Source: Leuctra nigra (taxonomy: Eukaryota; Arthropoda; Insecta; Plecoptera; Leuctridae). Taken from it: DNA of 64,000 nt. Made by a program: the position numbers and the translations under genes. Shown here in pieces: positions 49,780-61,900 of the stretch (positions are counted from its first letter, which is position 1; each line of letters starts with the position of its first letter). The DNA lies in NCBI GenBank assembly GCA_934045905.1, contig OW203771.1, positions 15,916,701 through 15,980,700 on the forward strand. The letters run 5' to 3'. Under the pieces are notes generated by a model that was given only the letters and a program-made list of their open reading frames with translations, did not search any database and was not told the DNA's origin.

Positions 49780-49865
49780 GTCGGTGACAGGCAAAGATGA
49801 ACCCGCTCTAGCATGGGCCGCCCTATACCTCGCAATGCTAAAGTGGGTTCATCTTTGCTAGGCTT
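49780..49865. mobile_element. Short hairpin repeat, copy 2 (with 42281-42370)
   Basis: GTCGGTGACAGGCAAAGATG and AACCCGCTCTAGCATG pair with GCAATGCTAAAGTGGGTTC and ATCTTTGC. It differs from copy 1 at only a few positions, several of which improve pairing. Confidence 0.75.
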
Positions 49866-50340
49866 AGAGAAGAAACTGTCCAAGTCCAATTTTCAAAAAC
49901 GGGTCTTTTATATCAAAAATTATAGAAAAAAATCGCTTTATAAAAGATAAATTTTTCAAGTCCCGGTTGTGTTCAGGAATACCAGTTAATTTAGTAATGG
50001 GGATTGGATGATTAAACTTAATAACTAAATTATGCTCAAACTTTATTCAAAACGTACTAGATAATGATATTACTTATTAATTACGAACAAACAAGTACCT
50101 ACCTAATTTAATAAATATTAAACTCCTTTGTGTGTACAATATTTTTCTATTTGTTATGAATTTTGATACTTCTCCTTGGGTACTTCCAATATTAACATCG
50201 TCATTACATTATCTCAGATTGACATTTTTGAACTCGGTCACTGTCTCCCCCAAGCCCACGATATGTTTATAAAATCTCATCAATAAACAATAATTGATTG
50301 AAACGCATTTTGAAATTGATTGGAACAATGAGATCTAAAT
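49866..50340. other. Gene-free stretch
   Basis: AT-rich sequence with nothing recognisable. Confidence 0.4.
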
Positions 50341-50527
50341 CCCCATTTACACGGTGCAATTTCTTGTACAACTTCTGTACCACACTTCTGTGTCACACTT
50401 CTTGAATGGAAATTAGAACATGTTTTAAGTTCTGTGACAGAAAGCTGCGTCATGTAAACACAAAATTGTATGAAAAATGGGAATGTGACACAGAAGTTGT
50501 TCAAGAAATTGCACCGTGTAAATGGGG
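50341..50527. mobile_element. Inverted-repeat element with CCCCATTTACACGGTGCAAT ends
   Basis: The left end CCCCATTTACACGGTGCAAT with TTCTTG has its exact complement at the right end (CAAGAAATTGCACCGTGTA then AATGGGG). Inner ACTTCTGTGTCACA sequences are also inverted. The element is 187 bp and non-coding. Confidence 0.85.
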
Positions 50528-51470
50528 CTTTAGAGTACTTTAACTTGAAAGACACTTTTCATGTTACGTTCATCATTGGCATTTAAAATAACGTTTTGTT
50601 GATATCTTACCTCTTTACATACTATTCTAATCTAACCGACACCGAGCAGAGGAATAAATATACATTGGTTCATGCAAAAGAAGACATCCAAAGGCCCACA
50701 CTTCTGTTCATGTACAGCCACCTCATACACTACGCTATATTGCAATTTTCACAAGATTATAGAATAGAAATCTATCGACATCAAAATACCAATCGGATCA
50801 AACATTAATTTACATTTATATTTCTTAAGTATGTATACACGGTACCACGGACCCAGAGAGTAAAATTATAGGCAAGTTTTGTATAAAATTCAGTAATTAC
50901 TTTAGTAATTACTAATTACATAATGGGTCTGTATGATCAAGAAGAGGAACCATCTCCGCATTTTCAATAATTTCCCAGTTAAAATTTATACTATTTCTTT
51001 TCCGAAAGTTCAAATTAGTAACACTGTTGAGAAGTAATTAAAAGACCAATAAAATCTTAAAAAATCATCTGTATAGGAGTTAACAATATTTGTTTTAAAT
51101 GTTTATTCTCCACTAGTAACTTATTAATCATATTATTAAGATTCTGTCTCGTGGGAACAGATGTGACGGCAGAGTCTAAATAGATTTATATTATTTATTA
51201 TTATATTTATTTAAAAAAAATAACACAGTATATATATTTCTATATTAGTACCTATAATGGAGTTAAATTTACTGCAGGCAGATTAGGCAACAGTCAAGTC
51301 AATATTCAGCTACTAATCAATATAAATGATAAGTATGTAATCAAATAGTATGGCTAATTGGTTCAAGTGCAACTTTGCTACTATTACTTACACACTATGA
51401 TGGCAATAATTATGTGGTAAAATCTACTAATACTACACTTTTACTATTTTTATAGTACTACAATTACTAG
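50528..51470. other. Gene-free stretch
   Basis: AT-rich sequence. The frame at 50596-50808 has no recognisable domain and no supporting splice sites. Confidence 0.4.
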
Positions 51471-51477
51471 GTATACC

Positions 51478-52199
51478 TAGAGATACGGAAATTTAGCATT
51501 AATTATTGGGTTTCATAGCATTCATTATTAGAAATTTAGCATTAATTCGCATTAATTCTTTTAAAAATAGCATTAATTTAGCAAAATATCAAAATCTGTT
51601 TCTTTTTCGGGGTTAATGCCCTAATATTAATTAATGATTATTCAATTAATCATGAACAAGATTACACTTAATATATTAAGCATATTTGTTGCTCTTTCCT
51701 GAATAGTTATGGATTTGCTGCGATCTATATTGCACCCAGACACTTGACAGAAATGATGAAGGCAAGTCCTAGTGTCCTTGAAGGTCAGTGACCTGGCTGG
51801 GTAGGGAGGGGTAGGTAGGGGAGGGCAAATGAACATCTGCTTTGGTGACTGGGTTGGTTCCTGGGGGAAGGGGAACAGAGGGGTAAAACCTGCTTCAGCA
51901 GCTGTTGTTTACATATTTTCAGACGAATTTCTGAGAAATATTACAAATGAATGTTTGATTATTGGAATAAAAAGGGAAAAAGTATACATTTAGCAGTGAA
52001 TTCTTCTTTTTCGCGCCTATTTCGCTTAAACAGTAACAATTCGCATTAAAAGGCATATATCGCATTAATTCGCGAAAAAGAACACTACTCTAAACGCCAC
52101 CAAACACCATGAAACATAAAGAAAACACTTCAAATATTTCTTAAAACAACATTTAATTCTTGTCGCCTATTTCGTTAATGCGAAATTTCCGTATCTCTA
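51478..52199. mobile_element. hAT-type miniature transposon, target duplication GGTATACC
   Basis: The ends TAGAGATACGGAAATTTAGC and GCGAAATTTCCGTATCTCTA are flanked by the palindromic GGTATACC at 51470-51477 and 52200-52207. GCATTAATTCGCATTAAT-type subterminal repeats lie at both ends. It is 722 bp with no transposase. Confidence 0.93.
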
Positions 52200-52420
52200 G
52201 GTATACCCCCATAAAATTACATGCAATTCCCTGTTCAGATTGCCAATACCACAATTGTTGACGAAATGGCTCAACGTTACAAACAATGTTCGCTGCATAG
52301 GCGTAATCTTCAATAATCAGTACTATTACCTTTGACTTCGGAAGTATTGCTGTCTTCAACAATTCACTCTAATTAATGATTAACTATTGATGCGATGATG
52401 TTAACTAATAATTTGTTCTC

Positions 52421-52925
52421 CTATCTTTCAACAGACATAATTTTATGTTCAACAGTTGATGCTGATGTATTGTTTTCTCCAAAGATTAGGGCTACATTAT
52501 CTTCAACGGTCATGGTTTTATCTTCTACAGTTGATGTGTCATTTTCTCCAACAATTGCAGCTACCTTATCTTCAACTGTCATGATTTTATCTTCAAAAGC
52601 CATTGTGTTATTTTCTCCAAATATCTGGGCTACTTTATCTTCCACTGTCATGTTTTTGTCTTCAAAAGCATGGTTGTCATTTTCCCCAGACTGTCGATTT
52701 ACTTTAGTACTTTCAATTGTCGCATCTTTTTCTCCAACTATTTGGGCTAATTCATCTTCAACTGTCATTATTTTATCTTCATCAGTTTTCGTGTCATTTT
52801 CTCCAAACATTAGGGCTACTTTATCCTCAACCGACATATCTAAATCTTCAGCAGTTGTCGTGTCATTTTCTCCAAACATTAGAGCTACTTTATCCTCAAC
52901 TGACATATCTTTATCTACAACAGTT
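52421..52925 (-). repeat. Coding tandem repeat of about 23 residues in PWWP3A
   Basis: Six to seven units follow the pattern MxVEDKVAxIxGENDT plus a four- to seven-residue acidic linker. Examples are MSVEDKVALMFGENDT, MTVEDKVAQIFGENNT and MTVEDKVAAIVGENDT. One unit is degenerate (IESTKVNRQSGENDN). The units are about 69 bp in DNA and keep the frame, consistent with expansion in a translated sequence. The array ends at KIMSVER and the stop. Confidence 0.93.
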
Positions 52926-55900
52926 GATATACTGTTACCTATGCTCTCGTTAATGATTGCTGATTCTTCTGCCTCTTGTATCGCCTCTTCAACCAGTCCG
53001 TTCCTTCTCTCTACGTCTCCAGATATGCCGATACTTGTCAAGTACTCATTGAATGCGATGGGTGAGCTAAATGTCTGGTAACGTTCTTCCGCTGCCTCCT
53101 CGGACAGACCGTAAAGTTTACGCATGCCGAACAATATGGCCTCCGGGATGAACACATTCGAGATGTATTTTTGCCGGTGGGTCTTGAACTCTACCGATAG
53201 ATACTTCTCCAATATGTTCTTCAGCTCGAGTGCCTGGGAGAGTAAAAAAAAATTTAGGTGACCAAGTTGCCGATGAGTTCATCCAATGAAAACATTATTT
53301 TTATCTCATTATTATTGTAGAGTAAAATCGTAAAATCAGTTAACTCAATGTCAGTTGACGATCAAGATAATATTTTTCCAGAAAATGCTTTTTTCCTCAG
53401 GTCTACACCTTTTTGTGAATCAAATTTGTACGGTTTAGTATCCTTCCAATAACCAAACTGACATTTCTCTAAATAGTCAATAATTTAGAAAGTTAGTCTA
53501 TAATTTCAATGCTGATTACAACAGCAATGGCAGTATGATCTTGACTTTGTATGGACGAGTAACCGAATTTGAAAGCAAATCCAATGAGAGCTGGGTAGTA
53601 AACTTGACGACATTTGAAAACCATTTACATACAGTTCGTTTTTCCTATGTTTGAACTCTCACCAGATGGAGCCACAGTCAGTTGTTCTGCTAGGCCGAGA
53701 AAGACTTCATTGCGCGCTCACCTTGCAATGTTGTCTTTCTATAGTGAGGTGGATTAGCTTTATATATTGGCAAAACATTTCTAATAGTGAAACTCTATTG
53801 CCCTTTTGCACACTTGTAGCTAACATAAAAACAATTAAAAAACCGCTCGGACCCAAGCTGGCAAATTACCCTGCTATGACGTTTTCAAAATGGCGGCTAA
53901 ATTAAATCATATCTTCTGAACGAAGGCTTGTAGAGTGATGCGGTTGACGGCAAACGGTTCAGGACCTTTTATTTAGTTCATAAAAAAATTGTATTACTAA
54001 TCGATGTTAATTGCAAAATGGCGGCATTGAAAAAGCTGGTTTTTTCATATTGTTCAGATTAAAACTTACATACAAAACCAAACTTCAAGATTTTTTTTTC
54101 TTATTTTTATATAGGTATATCATGGTGTAATCCATTAAGTTTATTTGTTATGCTGTCTTTATTTCCAAAATGATGGCCGATGTAAAAAAAATCTCAAACA
54201 AAATATTTATTTCCTCCGGAACCAAAAAACTTAGAGCATTTCCGTTTTCGGAAATTAATAGAAAATCATTATCTTATTATAAAAAGTAATTTTTGGAAGA
54301 AATATTTTAAAAATGGCGTCGAACGAAATTATAGTTTTTTCGGTTTTCAATTATTTTAACAAGGACACCGTGCAAAGAGAGCAAAACGAACTATCGGAAA
54401 TTGTTATTCATAGTTTACTGGATGATACCAAAAAGTTTGGTTGATCTAAAATTCCTAGTTTAAAAATGGCGGCCAATTGAAGTTGAGGACACGTTTCACA
54501 TCATATCTCAAAAAGTATGGCACTTAGAACAGAGCGGTTGACGCTTTGGTTGACGCCATTCTATTCTGGATCAAAAATTTAGTTGAAAATAAAATTGGTC
54601 TGTTTTTTGTTTTTTTCATCCCTGTTTGACTGTCTTATTGCATGTTATTTGGCATAGGTATTTATTACATATTTAGTTTAGTACCTACTACATCACATAC
54701 ATAATATGAAAAAATATGTTGATGTTCTCGATTCGTATCATAGTATAAAAAGTTCAGATGATTCGTATGGTGTTTCTTGGTGTTCTTCTAGTTATAATAC
54801 TTCAAAGTTTTAGTTTTCTGAAATTTAACATTACGATCATAAGGAACACGACATACACACTTCTATACGGTTATTAAGCTCCTTTTCCACCGATAGATTT
54901 ATTTGAGACACCGATATGTTATGCATCAGTTGCAATTGTTTGTTTTAACATTTTAGATATAGAAATGTTCGTGGATGTTTTATCGAGCAAGGATTGGATT
55001 ACTTCACCCTTTCGACTTATTTACTCATGAAAAGTGAAATTTCTCATGTCTAAATCTGTTGCTATGGAAAAACGGTCTTCTAGAAATTCGCATTTATTTA
55101 CAAATTTCTGTAAATTTTAGAAGACCGTGCTCATATCGCTAGTCTAGAAAGATATAAACCTCTTGAAACCTTGAATGTTTATACGCTAAATAACATGCAA
55201 TTTACTACCAAAAAGCAGGTACTAAGTGCGGAAACTTCTATATTTTAATCCAAACTAAAGTTTTGATCCAAAATAGAATAGCGTCAACCGCACTGTTCTA
55301 AGTGCCATACTTTTTAAGATATGATGTGAAACGTGTCCTCAACTTCAATTGGCCGCCATTTTTAAACTATGAATTTTAGATCAACTAAACTTTTTGGTAT
55401 CATCCAGTAAACTATGAATAACAATTTCCGATAGTTCGTTTTGCTCCTTTTGCACATTGTCCTTGTTAAAATAATTGAAAACGCGAAAAAACAATAATTT
55501 CGTTGGACGCCATTTTTTAAATATTTCTTCCAAAAATTACTTTTTATAATAAGATAACGATTTTCTATTCATTTCCGTAAACGGAAATGCTCTACATTTT
55601 TTGGTTCCAGAGGTAATAAATATGTTGTTTGAGATTTTTTTTACATCAGCCACCATTTTGGAAATAAAGACAGCATAACAAATTAACTTAATGGATTACA
55701 CCAAGATATCACTATATTATAATAAAAAAAATATTTCTTAAAGTTTGGTTTAGTATGTAAGTTTTTATCTGAACAATACGAAAAAATCAGTTTTTTCAAT
55801 GCCGCCATTTTGAAATTAACATTGCTTAGTAATACAATTTTTTTATGAACTAATTAAAAGGTCCTGAACCGTTTGCCGTCATCCCCATCATTCTACAAGC

Positions 55901-58900
55901 CTTCGTTCAGAAGATATGATTTAATTTAGCCGCCATTTTGAAAACGTCATAGCAGGGAGGGGGGTAATTTGCCAGCTTGGGTCTGAGCGGTTTTTTAATT
56001 GTTTATATGTTATCTACAAGTGTGCAAAAGAGCAATAGAGTTTCACTATTTGAAATGTTTTTATGCTAATCCTCCGCACTACTAGGCCTTACAGAACAAC
56101 TGACGGTGTCTCAGTCTGTAGAGAGTTCAAACATAGGAAAAACAAACTGTAGTGGAGTAGGTACAATTGTTTGTGAAATAAGCAATGTAAATTGATAAAA
56201 AATATACATTTAAATGACCTTTTGCTCCTCTTACATCTGTTTAGTGCATAAAAACTTGTACAAATATCACAGTGAAATATCTGCTGGACAAAAAAAATAC
56301 ATGAGTAAACTCTATTCAAGAAAGAAAATTTGCAAAGTTATGTGCTTTGGAAGACAAAGACAAAGAAAGTCAAAGTAGTTAGGTACATAACTGGTTTCTC
56401 TTCAACTCAACGGTAAGAAATAAAAATTCCATTTGTGAGTGCCATGAACTTACAAGTCACTTACGTAATTAGTTATTTTATTTTTTTAAACATTAAATTT
56501 GTTCCAATTAAATTATTGGAACTGGGAGAAAGATTATTTTTATTATTATTTATTAAAACACAATTTTTAAGAAATTTGTGTTTAAAAACACCTCGAACCA
56601 CCTCAAACCATTTTGGAAGAGATTTTAGTGTTTACGGGGACTGTTGCATAGTTTTCCATAGAAAAATCTTTTCCAATACTGTTTGAGGTGTTTTTCCTTG
56701 AATTTGAATTAATTTGATGACTGCGCGACACTCGATTTGACGATTAAAATGTTCTTAGAGGTTGATTTGCTTATTCGGGGATAACTTAAACAATAATGAC
56801 ACAATTTTGCTAAAATTTGGTATTATGCCTAAAAAGGGTCACACAATTGAACTATGTGCTCTAGAAACACACACCGCTAGGATAACCCTTTGAGTCCGCG
56901 AATATATTGAATGACCCCCCCTCGTAAATAGATGATTTTATGGCAACTAGTGATGATTGATGAATTATTTATTTTATGACTGATTTAAAGATCTAGTGGT
57001 CGTTCCAACACATGAGTGATAATCACCAAAGCAAAATTTTTAAGGTAGTGGTACTGCAAACTATGCCATCTGTGGGAGAATTGCGAACTTCTTGGAACTT
57101 CCATTCCCATTTTGAAATGGAATACCTACTAAACTGTAAATGGTTTGTAAGCCTGAAGAGTCAGAATCAGGACAGGTATAATTTATTTATTGTGCTACCA
57201 ATCAAAATTTAAATAATTATGAGTGCACAACTGCTCTGGGCAACCCTGATGAAAAACTAACAAACTTTCAGTACGGACGCCAGTATCTAGTATAAATAAC
57301 TTGATAAATCGTACCTGGTTAAGATTGTAGAAGAGTCCGAAGCCACTGCGGAGATTGAGTGCCATCTGGTCCCGCACGGAGCCGACTGTGAAGGCATCGT
57401 GGCGGGAGTTCTTCTTCCGCTTGCGCTGGATCGCCGACAGGTGCATCTGGCACTCCCGACTGCGGATCACCGCCAGCAGCTTCTTGCCCTCGGCTTTCAT
57501 CCACACCACTTGCTGCGGGAGGAAGAGTCAAGGTCAAACTCAATGCAGCTCAGATGTTCACAGATAGTCTGTCACTACCCTAACGTGGCAGTGGAAGTTT
57601 TCAGCAATACAATTATTTTGAATATTCCTAGATGACAAGAAACTCTTACAGTAGCTAAAACTGTCCTTCCTAACCATGTTGAAAAACAAATCTAGGTAAA
57701 ATTTAAAATTTTAATGCAATATTGGACATTTTAAAATGTTATCAAAGTAAAACAATATACCTACCTATTAAGTAGGTCTACATATAGTTCTACTACCTTG
57801 TTAGGGTGGGATCATGGTTGAATGATATTCTTCTCGTCAACCAGGTTAGTCACTCCGCTCGACGCGTTTGAGATTCTACTGCGCACCTGCCAAAGTGACG
57901 TCAGCTAGAGACACGCTCGCTATACGCGCGGCGGCTTACTCATAGGAGGGGAGGTCAAAAAGATCGAGAAGTGGAATGTTTGTCTGGGGCGTGGGAGTTC
58001 TAGTGCAAATATTTCGATTATGTGACCTTTCATTAGCCTATCTACCAAGTCTTAGCACAATTGCATAATTATTTTTTTTCTGATATCGAATAGAGTCAAC
58101 CCCGATGAAAATGCCAATGCTCGTCAATTTAGTTTCGCGTGGATATCAAGTTCCTTACCTCAAACAATTTTTGAGATTTTATCGGTAATCCGGATTGTTG
58201 CAACTTTACCAACATTTTTAGAGGCGTTCTTTCTTCGTCAATTGAAATTTTAGTCACGTTTTGCCTTGCTTATTGTTTTTTTTTTTTTTTTTTTTTTTGT
58301 CTTGGGCTTAACGTCGCACTGTCCTGCAGCGAGGCTAATGGCGACGGATGGATGATTATGATGATGATTGGGAGATGATGGTGAAGAGTAGGTAAGGATG
58401 GAAGGTGGGAAGGAGGCGGTCGTGGCCTATTAGTAGGGTACCTTCCCAGCATTTGCCTGAAGACTGAGGGAAAACCACGAAAAAACCCCAGTCAGGAAGG
58501 ACGGCCGCGGGAATCGAACCCGGGCCTCCGGAATACAAGCTGAGAGCGTTAACCACTCACCCAACCTGTTCCGTTGATCGGAACAGGTGTTCCGTTGATG
58601 TTTGGTTGATCTATCAAATTAATGATACATTTATGTTCAGTTTTGATTATGTTCAGCACATAGACTCCCACCACTTACTACCCTTTTATTCGCGGACTTT
58701 TTGGCCTCCCTTTGGATATATTATTACGCGTTATCTGTTCAATAGCTTTTATATAATGAATTTTAATCTCGTTTATTTACAGGGACGGATAAAATATCTG
58801 CCACATTTAGCTTAGACAAAATCATAATAGCGGACGACTATATTATTTTGTCTAAGCATTTTAGTATGAATATCTTGACGTGTAGCTATTTATACCAAGA

Positions 58901-61900
58901 GGACACTACAAACACCGGAAATGTGATGAATGGAAATAAAATTGTCATCACTTTAATATTATTTTCGTTCGTACATCACTTCTGTTCTGTGTCAAACTCT
59001 TGATAGAAATCAGTCTAAAAGATATAAACGCTGATATGGTCTGTGAAAAGGAGTTTATTCATGTAAATACGCAACATTGTATAATAATGGCAATATTTGT
59101 AAAGAAGTTGATCAACAAATAGTACCTACCGCGTAAATTAAGGGTTTAGGTCAGGGGTCGGCAACCCTTTTTGGTGAAGGAGCCAATTTCCCAAAAAGTA
59201 ATAAATTAGATACCTAATACTGGGAGCCGCAGTAGAGACAATCAAATATAATACACCGAAAATAATAATTTGAATTACTAGTTTTTGTTGTTGATATTTT
59301 GACGAAGCCCCCAAGTTGTTGACCCCCCCCCCCCCCCCCCCTAGGGCGTCTTTGTTTTGAATTTCAACAATTTAAAAATGATTCTGGGACTCTAAATTGA
59401 ACAAACTGAATCAAATATCCTTCCATATTGGCCCTTTTTAAGAATTCCAACAATTTAAAAGTTATTATGGGACTCTAAATTGAAAAAACTGAATGAAATA
59501 TCCTTTCAATTGTGGCCTCGCTGGGCGTTTTTAAGAATTCCAACAATTTAAAAGTGATCCTGGCATTCTAAAATGAACAAACTGAATCAAACAACATTTC
59601 AATTGTTACCCCGCAGGCCGTATTTGTTTCGGATTTTCAGATTTTTGATTCCAGATATTTATGTAAATTATAAAGCGAGCCAATATATAAAGGCACCAAG
59701 GAGCCGCAGGTTGCCGACCCCTGGTTTAGGAAGATGAAAGTCACTCGGTTGAAAATGAGCTAAGCATGACATTATTTTCCTCCTCGGCACTATTATTTTA
59801 GTACCTATACAATACTACACTACCTATTCAGGCAAACAAAAACCGCGCTGATAGCCATAGTTAAATAAATACACTTACATTACATATCAATAAAAGCTCT
59901 TTACATATTCGCAACAACAAGTAATAGCAATGCGTTGAAAGACTGCAGTGTGATCTAGCGCGCGAACATGCACAAGCACGTGTTATACCAGCCAGCCGGC
60001 AGCATTCTTGTCTCTTGCTGACGTCACAGCGTGAGCGGAGTCGAGCCGCTGCATGCGCAATGGCCCTCCCTGGGGTGGGATGGACTAGACCATAGACATA
60101 CTAGACACATTTTGTGTAGGTACTGTACCTCGTTAAATGTCAGCCAATCAAAACTTAACCATGTGTTTCATTCTGTTCAAAATTCTTTATTATGTAATAT
60201 TTACCTTGTAATAATCCATAAGTGTAATAAATAACTAATAGTAATAAATAATGAATGATAAAGAGCAAAAATTTTAAAGGGCAAACTACACCATTAGTAG
60301 GTTCCTACCTACTAAGCGGAGTTTTTGATTTTGTCACAAAAATAATACCTTTATGACCAAGTATCAAATATGTTGGTAGTCTTTACATAGGTACTAATAG
60401 TAAACTACCTACCTACCACATTTGAAATTGACTATGCTGTTTTTGTCAAAATAATAAGATTTGAACAGGCACGTAGGAACTACTTTCATCATGGGGGGGG
60501 GATTGCGACACCCGGAAGGGGGGTCTGGGGGGCGAAGCCCCCAGCTTTAGCGCCGTAGGGCATTTTTTGGAATTTAAGCCAATTAAAAGTGATTCTGGGG
60601 CTTTAAAATGCACAAACTGAAGCAAAAAACCCTCCAATTGTTGTGTTGCCCTGCAGGGCATTTTTCGAATATCAACATTTTAAAATCAATTCTGTGATAC
60701 TATACTGCTCAAATTACAACAAATAACTCCATATTTTTGCACCGCAGGGCCTTTTATAAGAATTTAAACAATTTTTAAGTGATTTTTGGACACTAAACTT
60801 AATTTTTTATGGTGAATGGGGGGTCAGCCTGCTCGAGTGGGGGGGGGATAATCCCCCCCATCCCCCCCCCCCCCCTTTCTACGCGCCTGGATTTGAAGAT
60901 ACATTTTAACAATTAGGCAGTATACACTCGACAATTCATAAAACGGTATTTGAACGAAACAGAAATTACATGTGCTGGTTAGATTCATTGACAATCAATC
61001 CTTGTTATTATCAATGAAATCAGAGCTCACCTACTAGAGGTAGATGACGAGTAAGCATAGGCTTCATCAGATGATGCCATCACATTTTTTTCAGACAATC
61101 CATTTCTTTCAATACCTACCGTTTTATGAATTGTCGAGTGTACACACTATATTTTAGCAGAATTGAAAAAATTTCTTAAAAATTGTATGGAAATTGTAGT
61201 GAATAGTAAATAGGTAGACCTAAAAAGTGTGCAAATAGTAGAGTGCAAGTGGAAGACCTGAAGACTTTACATACCGCTGGTGAAAACTGCTTATCCTGCA
61301 AGGCCTGACTGGAAGGCAATTTCTCCGTCTTCTCCTCTTCCCCCGCACTTTCTCCTTCATTTACCTCCTCCTCACTTTCATCTTCTGACCGATGAATCTC
61401 CGGATCTTCTATCTGCACATCTTTACCCAGGTACGATTCCACCATTTTGTCCGACAAAGCTCCGTAGTGAAGATCCAAGGGATGGTACGTCAGGAATCGG
61501 AATGCACTTAGAGTCTTCTCGGGATTGCAATTCGACGCCAGGAATTGTACGCATCTATCATACGCTTTACGCTGTTCATAATCGACTTTAAGTGCAGCGT
61601 CGAGAAGGCTCTTATTCCGTTTCTCATCACAGAAATCTAGTACGCCTTTTTCGGGTTTTGTGAAACTGGAACTTATGCGATTACTGTTGACCCATCTTAG
61701 TGAAAGTCTGCGCTTTTTAGAATTATTAACATGAGTGACGAACGCAAGATAGTGTACCTTTCTATGCGGCACCCAAACGATTTGATCTTTTTGAAACTTG
61801 GAATCCCGAAGATTGCTACTCGTGTTGAGCGCATCGGAGTCGTAGTCAGAACCTGAATCTTGATTTGAGTCGGTGATCTCTGGGCATCTGCTAGCAGGTG

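Noticed and set aside
58500..58566. Independent tRNA gene with CCGGGTTCGATTCCCG
   Set aside because: It is the head of a SINE with a body shared by two other copies and a poly(A) tail.
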